Notes under the pieces: model-generated
Database searches by the model: none
What the model saw: only the letters and a program-made list of their open reading frames with translations
Told to the model about the DNA's origin: nothing
Translations under genes and position numbers: made by a program
NCBI GenBank assembly: GCA_030590265.1
Contig: JAUUYW010000085.1
Location: 1 to 10,697, forward strand
Direction: 5' to 3'
DNA: 10,697 nucleotides
DNA from: Candidatus Krumholzibacteriia bacterium
GTDB taxonomy: Bacteria; Krumholzibacteriota; Krumholzibacteriia; LZORAL124-64-63
Part shown: positions 6,934 through 10,697 of the stretch, in pieces
How positions within the stretch are numbered: the stretch's first letter is position 1
How the letters are laid out: each line of letters starts with the position of its first letter

Positions 6934-8355
6934 TTAGCCCTCGTTTTTCACAAAGTCGTAACCCCGCATGAATGCCGTCATGTTCATGTCAATGAGGCTG
7001 CGTTTTTTGATGACGGCTTTCAGGGTGTCCATGGCGAATTCCGCGTCGAAGGCACCAGTGGCGGCACAAAGAGCACCGAGAATAACCACATTGGCAACCT
7101 TTGCCGTGCCCACCTCATCGGCGATCTCACTGGCCGGAATCAGGACTGCATTCAGACGTGACCCGTCCGGTCGGCCTTCCACCACGGTGGTATCAACAAT
7201 GATCGTCCCACCATCGACTACTTCCGGTTCGAAAAGATCGAGGGAAGGCTGGTTCATGACAACCAGCACATTGGGATGATCCACCAGGGGAGTTCCAATG
7301 CGATCCACCGAAACATTCACCGAACAGTTGGCAGTGCCGCCACGCATTTCGGGACCATAGGCAGGAATCCAGCTCACCTGGTGGCCGGCCCGCATACCGA
7401 TTTGGGACAGGAACAACCCCAGGGTCAAAATGCCCTGCCCACCAAACCCGGCAAATTTGCATTGCAGGTTTTCGTTCAGGGGCTGGGGATCATTGCCATC
7501 CAGAGGTGACTTCAGGCGATCCAGATAAGTGTTCACTTTTTCAGGAACAAACTCATCGCAGACCCTGTCCCAGGCGCCTTCATCCGTATTGTCCGCTTCA
7601 TCCTTGAACACACCCAGAGGGAATTGTTGGAGCATGTCATCGACCAACCAGTCGCGGGACATGACGGGATCCATTTTCCATCCAGTGGGGCAGGAAGAAA
7701 CAATTTCCACAAAGCTGTAGCCTTTGCCTTCGGACTGGATTTTCAAAGCTTTGCGGATGGCTTTTCTAGCCTTCATGATGTGCTTGCTGTGCCCGATGGC
7801 CACACGCTCGATGTAAGTCGGCGCCGGCAGCGTGGCCAGCATTTCAGCCATCTTGATGGGATTGCCATGAGTTTTGGTGATGCGCCCCTGAGGGGTTGTT
7901 GTGCTGCGCTGGCCAATCATGGTGGTCGGTGCCATCTGGCCACCGGTCATGCCATAAATGGCGTTGTTGACGAAAAACACGCAAATGTTTTCGCCCCGGT
8001 TGGCTGCGTGGATGGTTTCAGCTGTGCCAATGGCAGCCAGATCGCCATCACCCTGGTAGGAGATCACGATGCTGTCCGGGTTGGTTCGCTTGATGGCCGT
8101 GGCCACGGCAGCGGCCCGGCCATGGGCTGCCTGGAAATTGCCACAGTCGAAGTAGTAGTACCCGAAAACGGAACAGCCCACTGGAGAAACGAATACGGTA
8201 CGGTCCGTAATACCCAGATCCTCCATGGCTTCGGCAATCATTTTGTGGATGTTTCCGTGTCCACAGCCGGGGCAATAGTGGGTGGCCTCTTTGGCCGGCC
8301 CGCCTTTGCGCTCAAAGACCTGATAGAAGGCATCTGATTTTTCAAAAACTTTCAT
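6934..8355 (-). CDS. 2-oxoacid:ferredoxin oxidoreductase, fused beta (TPP) and gamma subunits
   Basis: A 473-residue fusion of two subunits normally encoded separately. Residues 1 to about 285 are the thiamine-pyrophosphate beta subunit. It has CPGCGHG (C28, C31), VGCS (C61) and SSCPTGW (C222), which supply cluster-ligand cysteines in this family, and the TPP motif GDGD (102-105) through NN (130-131) and YGMTGGQ. A linker around 283-296 leads into the gamma domain (about 297-473) with GFGGQG (303-308) and YGPEMRGGTANC (333-344). The enzyme oxidatively decarboxylates a 2-oxoacid to acyl-CoA and reduces ferredoxin. The start ATG overlaps the alpha-subunit stop as ATGA, with GGAGG nine bases upstream. 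The alpha partner is VorB-like, favouring 2-oxoisovalerate or other branched-chain oxoacids, though 2-oxoglutarate or pyruvate cannot be excluded. Confidence 0.9.
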   Translation of the reverse strand: MKVFEKSDAFYQVFERKGGPAKEATHYCPGCGHGNIHKMIAEAMEDLGITDRTVFVSPVGCSVFGYYYFDCGNFQAAHGRAAAVATAIKRTNPDSIVISYQGDGDLAAIGTAETIHAANRGENICVFFVNNAIYGMTGGQMAPTTMIGQRSTTTPQGRITKTHGNPIKMAEMLATLPAPTYIERVAIGHSKHIMKARKAIRKALKIQSEGKGYSFVEIVSSCPTGWKMDPVMSRDWLVDDMLQQFPLGVFKDEADNTDEGAWDRVCDEFVPEKVNTYLDRLKSPLDGNDPQPLNENLQCKFAGFGGQGILTLGLFLSQIGMRAGHQVSWIPAYGPEMRGGTANCSVNVSVDRIGTPLVDHPNVLVVMNQPSLDLFEPEVVDGGTIIVDTTVVEGRPDGSRLNAVLIPASEIADEVGTAKVANVVILGALCAATGAFDAEFAMDTLKAVIKKRSLIDMNMTAFMRGYDFVKNEG

Positions 8356-9416
8356 GACTTCTGCCCTCCTTCAAGAATTTTGGTGTATTCGGCCAGAAGC
8401 TCATTGCCGCCGGGGACAACGCCGCCACAGCGACCATAAAAGTGCACGGGAATTTTGCCATTGACGGCCAATCTCACGTCTTCAACCATCTGACCGGTGG
8501 ACAGCTCGGCAGCCAGGAAACTCCCGGTATTCTCGGCCAGTTTGCTGATGATTTCCGAGGGGAAGGGCCACAAGGTGATGGGCCTGAGCAGGCCGACCTT
8601 CATACCCAATTTTCGGGCCTGGTCGATGGTGCTGTAAACGATGCGGGAAACCACACCATAAGCCACGACAATCAGGTCGGCATCGTCGGTTTTGTATTCT
8701 TCGTACATAACCTCGTTGGCCGTGATTTCCTTGTACTTGTCATCCAGTTTCAGGTTGTGCGCTTCCAGATCTTCGGGTTCGAGCACAATGGAACTGATAA
8801 GGTTCTTTTTGGTTTCCGCTGTGCCGTCAACCATCCAATCGGAATGGTCAAACTCAGGATCCTTGGCGATAGGCAACTCCACCACTTCCATCATCTGGCC
8901 AGTGATTCCATCGGCGCAGATGCAGGCGGGGTTGCGATACTTGTCAGCCAGATCAAAGGCCTTCACCGTAAGATCGCACATTTCCTGGGGACCGTTGGGG
9001 GCCAGAGTGATCAACCGGTAGTTTCCGTGCCCTCCACCCTTGGTGATCTGAAAATAGTCGGCCTGTTCGGGGGCAATGTTGCCCAGACCAGGTCCGCCAC
9101 GCACAATGTTGACAACCACACAGGGCAACTCGGCGCCCGCGCAATAACTCAGGCCTTCCTGTTTCAAACTGAAACCAGGGCTGGATGAAGCGGTCATGGT
9201 GCGCACACCCATACCTGCTGTACCATAAACCATATTGATGGCGGACACTTCACTCTCGGCCTGAATGAACACGCCATTGAGGGCGGGGAAGTGCAAAGAG
9301 GCAGCGTGGGCAATTTCGCTGGCCGGAGTAATTGGGTAGCCGTAATAAGCTCGGCAACCCGCCGCTAGGGCGCCTACGATGATAGCATCGTTGCCCTTCA
9401 TGAACTGTCTTGCCAT
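8352..9416 (-). CDS. vorB: 2-oxoacid:ferredoxin oxidoreductase alpha subunit, VorB-like
   Basis: The 354-residue alpha subunit (pyrimidine-binding and C-terminal transketolase-like domains) of a four-part 2-oxoacid oxidoreductase. It begins with the family-typical MKGNDAIIVGALAAGCRAYY and GYPITPASE, then QAESEVSAINMVYGTAG, SSSPGFSLKQEG, RGGPGLGN and TKGGGHG. These resemble subunits annotated as 3-methyl-2-oxobutanoate dehydrogenase VorB rather than the longer fused KorA type. The gene symbol follows that likeness; substrate specificity is inferred. I chose ATG 9416 because GGGAG (9428-9424) is seven bases upstream; the ATG at 9422 is two codons earlier but nearly touches that site. It lies 27 bases after the ferredoxin gene and overlaps the beta-gamma gene by four bases. 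Confidence 0.9.
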   Translation of the reverse strand: MARQFMKGNDAIIVGALAAGCRAYYGYPITPASEIAHAASLHFPALNGVFIQAESEVSAINMVYGTAGMGVRTMTASSSPGFSLKQEGLSYCAGAELPCVVVNIVRGGPGLGNIAPEQADYFQITKGGGHGNYRLITLAPNGPQEMCDLTVKAFDLADKYRNPACICADGITGQMMEVVELPIAKDPEFDHSDWMVDGTAETKKNLISSIVLEPEDLEAHNLKLDDKYKEITANEVMYEEYKTDDADLIVVAYGVVSRIVYSTIDQARKLGMKVGLLRPITLWPFPSEIISKLAENTGSFLAAELSTGQMVEDVRLAVNGKIPVHFYGRCGGVVPGGNELLAEYTKILEGGQKS

Positions 9417-9443
9417 GGACATTCTCCCGTCAGGTTGATTGCA

Positions 9444-9674
9444 TTAGGGCTTGACGACGACGATGGCACCCGGTTCCGGGCACGCATAATAACAAAGGGA
9501 ACAACCAGTGCAGTTTTCGCCTGTGTAAAAGGCTGGGTGATAACTTGCACTGTTGAGTTTATCGCTGATGGCGATGACACTTTTGGGGCACACACCTATG
9601 CACAACTGGCAACCCTTGCAGAGCTCCGGATTGACTTCCATGGTGGGGACCTCAACGGTGGTTTTGTCGATCAT
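9444..9674 (-). CDS. 2-oxoacid:ferredoxin oxidoreductase delta subunit, 2x[4Fe-4S] ferredoxin
   Basis: A 76-residue ferredoxin-type subunit with two complete [4Fe-4S] motifs: C19-x2-C22-x2-C25-x3-C29-P and C55-x2-C58-x2-C61-x3-C65-P. Small proteins of this type at the head of vor, kor and por operons carry electrons from the TPP-site cluster of the beta subunit to external ferredoxin. It is the first gene of the operon. The ATG at 9674 is preceded by GAGGTG six bases upstream. The pattern of both clusters is intact, so it should be functional. Naming as VorD or KorD depends on the true substrate and is left open. Confidence 0.92.
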   Translation of the reverse strand: MIDKTTVEVPTMEVNPELCKGCQLCIGVCPKSVIAISDKLNSASYHPAFYTGENCTGCSLCYYACPEPGAIVVVKP

Positions 9675-9768
9675 GAATTCACCTCACGCGAAGAGTTACT
9701 AGATCGTTATGACCATTCCAAGATAACCAATGGTGGGCTGCAGAAAAGAAATGTTTCCCAGAAAACAG

Positions 9769-9805
9769 GTGACCATTCCAGAGGAAAAAAACCCGGAATG
9801 GCCAC
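9769..9805. repeat. Inverted repeat upstream of the oxidoreductase operon
   Basis: GTGACCATTCC (9769-9779) and GGAATGGCCAC (9795-9805) pair over 11 positions with one A/C mismatch, around a 15-base loop containing seven A residues on the plus strand. The half-site GACCATTCCA also occurs at 9711-9720, exactly 60 bases from its copy at 9771-9780. Either a weak terminator for the enoyl-CoA hydratase transcript (no good T-run follows on the minus strand) or a set of operator half-sites for the operon starting at 9674. The role is undecided. Confidence 0.4.
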
Positions 9806-9826
9806 AAGCGTCTTTGGAGGATTCCT

Positions 9827-9868
9827 GGAGAGCCTCCGGAAACCTATCCCGTAGCCCTGCACCCTGCT
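9827..9868. repeat. Decayed partial copy of the adjacent hairpin element
   Basis: Bases 9841-9868 align with 9884-9913 inside the neighbouring element: the AACCT-x-TCCC-x-T-x-GCCCTGCA frame matches with three substitutions over 21 bases, then a two-base deletion precedes CCCTGCT. Weaker similarity continues leftward through CCGGAAA to GGAG at 9827. This looks like the remnant of an older or truncated copy lying head-to-tail with the complete one. Confidence 0.5.
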
Positions 9869-10036
9869 AGGAGCGTGTCGGAAAACCTCTCCCATCGCCC
9901 TGCACGCCCTGCTGATTCGACCTCGTCGTTGCGAAATCGGGCCCGTAGCTACGGCTACGTACCCAATCTCGCGCCTAGATCTCGAACCAGCAGGGCGCAC
10001 ATGGCTCGGTCCGAGGTTTCCCGACACGCTCCTAGC
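9866..10036. mobile_element. 171-bp MITE-like long-hairpin element
   Basis: The two arms are inverted copies of one another in three blocks. The 24-base ends (9866-9889 and 10013-10036) share GCTAGGAGCGTGTCGG, one mismatch, then AAACCTC. A 16-base middle stem (9905-9920 with 9982-9997, CGCCCTGCTG..TCGA) has one mismatch. An apical stem includes CGTAGC-TACG-GCTACG (9944-9959). Unpaired segments of about 15 and 10 bases separate the blocks. No open reading frame of note lies inside, as expected for a non-autonomous element mobilised by a transposase elsewhere, or for a large dispersed palindromic repeat. CTAG at both outer edges (9867-9870, 10032-10035) could be a target duplication. The element family is not recognised. 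A structured RNA is the alternative. Confidence 0.7.
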
Positions 10037-10697
10037 TGTCCTTGAAATCGGCCTTTCTTTTGGCCAGGAAAGCGTCACAACCTTCCCGGGCATCGTCGGA
10101 TGATCCGCAAACACCGAACAAGGCGGCTTCCAGGCGGCATCCACTGTCCTGGTTCATGGTCAAACCTTCATTGACCGCCTGCAGGGCCATCCGGAGGGTA
10201 AGGGTGCTCTTTTCAGCCAATCCGGCCGCAACTTTCATAACTGCCGGCATGAGATCTTCCTGGCTGAACACCTTGTTGACCAGTCCCATTTCCGCAGCCT
10301 CGGCGGCGCTGATCATTCCTCCGGTCAGGACCAATTCCAACGCCCGGCCTCTGCCCACCAGACGGGACAATCGCTGGGTTCCACCAAAACCGGGAATCAG
10401 GCCCAATCCGGTTTCGGGCAATCCCAGGCGGGCGTTGTCGGCGGCATACCGGAAGGAGCAGGCCATGGCCAGTTCACACCCTCCGCCCAGGGCAAAGCCC
10501 CCCACCGCGGCAACAACCGGTTTGCCCAGATTCTCAATCCTGTTCATCAGGCTTTGACCCCGGGTGGCAAGGATTTCAGCTTCGGGGGCAGTCATTTTGG
10601 CCAATTCATTGATATCGGCTCCTGCCACAAAGGCCTTCTCCCCTGCTCCACGCAGAACAACCACCCGGGCAGCGGGATTGTCCGCCAAGGAGGAGAA
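10032..10697 (-). CDS. Enoyl-CoA hydratase/isomerase (crotonase) family protein, 5' end beyond window
   Basis: The 221 C-terminal residues of a crotonase-fold enzyme, probably enoyl-CoA or 3-hydroxybutyryl-CoA dehydratase, adding water across 2-enoyl-CoA. Seen are the CoA-binding stretch AFVAGADINEL, the oxyanion-hole region GGFALGGGCELAM with the first catalytic Glu position, and LPETGLGLIPGFGGTQRL with the second. Both glutamates used by true hydratases are kept. The family C-terminal pattern is present, ending FLAKRKADFKDS. The frame is open to the window edge (FSSLADNP); the TTG at 10688 is an internal leucine codon, not a start. The stop codon TAG (10034-10032) lies in the terminal CTAG of the hairpin element. 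It lies upstream of the oxidoreductase operon in the same direction, but 357 bases away, so probably a separate transcript. Confidence 0.92.
   Translation of the reverse strand, partial: FSSLADNPAARVVVLRGAGEKAFVAGADINELAKMTAPEAEILATRGQSLMNRIENLGKPVVAAVGGFALGGGCELAMACSFRYAADNARLGLPETGLGLIPGFGGTQRLSRLVGRGRALELVLTGGMISAAEAAEMGLVNKVFSQEDLMPAVMKVAAGLAEKSTLTLRMALQAVNEGLTMNQDSGCRLEAALFGVCGSSDDAREGCDAFLAKRKADFKDS

Noticed and set aside
9675..9865. A sigma-54 promoter upstream of the oxidoreductase operon
   Set aside because: No convincing GG-N10-GC pair with -24/-12 context was found; candidate sigma-70 elements were also weak.
10032..10688. Reading the enoyl-CoA hydratase as starting at TTG 10688
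   Set aside because: The frame stays open to the window edge, and crotonase enzymes need more N-terminal sequence before the visible part; the codon is an internal leucine.
1..10697. CRISPR arrays, toxin-antitoxin pairs, phage or defence genes
   Set aside because: No regularly spaced repeats and no such protein families are seen; the only repetitive structure is the hairpin element near 9866-10036.

Overview
The window is a bacterial chromosome segment of intermediate G+C content. Every protein gene and the one tRNA lie on the minus strand, so transcription runs from high to low coordinates. The gene set (ferredoxin-dependent 2-oxoacid oxidoreductase, CoA-transferase, alanine dehydrogenase, enoyl-CoA hydratase, sigma-54 regulator, tig-clpP-clpX) suggests an anaerobic or facultative bacterium that handles amino acids or short acyl-CoAs. 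The lineage cannot be fixed from sequence alone; an FCB-group or related phylum is only a guess.

Layout in transcription order. (1) 10697-10032: the 3' two thirds or more of an enoyl-CoA hydratase gene, cut by the window edge. (2) 10036-9675: about 360 bases without a gene. They hold a 171-bp long-hairpin, MITE-like element with 24-bp inverted ends, a decayed partial copy of the same sequence, and an 11-bp inverted repeat. (3) 9674-6934: a tight three-gene operon for a 2-oxoacid:ferredoxin oxidoreductase of the 2-ketoisovalerate (VOR) type. It has a two-cluster ferredoxin subunit, a VorB-like alpha subunit, and a TPP beta subunit fused to the gamma subunit. (4) A strong hairpin at 6860-6902. 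(5) 6833-4378: alanine dehydrogenase and an acetyl-CoA hydrolase/4-hydroxybutyrate CoA-transferase family protein, joined by a TTGA stop/start overlap. (6) 4255-2849: an NtrC-family sigma-54-dependent response regulator with no kinase beside it. (7) 2779-2695: tRNA-Leu(UAG) with a good sigma-70 promoter. (8) 2624-1: the proteostasis cluster tig (trigger factor), clpP and clpX, the last cut by the window edge.

The metabolic genes could form a short route. Amino nitrogen would be collected or released through alanine dehydrogenase. 2-oxoacids would be oxidised to acyl-CoA plus reduced ferredoxin by the VOR-type enzyme, and the CoA-transferase would move CoA from the acyl-CoA to another acid. 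Nearby crotonase-family chemistry would handle acyl-CoA intermediates. This is inferred from proximity and family functions. Substrates are not fixed by the sequence. The tig-clpP-clpX cluster is the common bacterial arrangement and is unremarkable apart from a hairpin between clpP and clpX.

The most unusual material is the hairpin element beside the enoyl-CoA hydratase gene, whose terminal CTAG contains that gene's stop codon. I found no CRISPR array, phage, toxin-antitoxin or obvious defence system.
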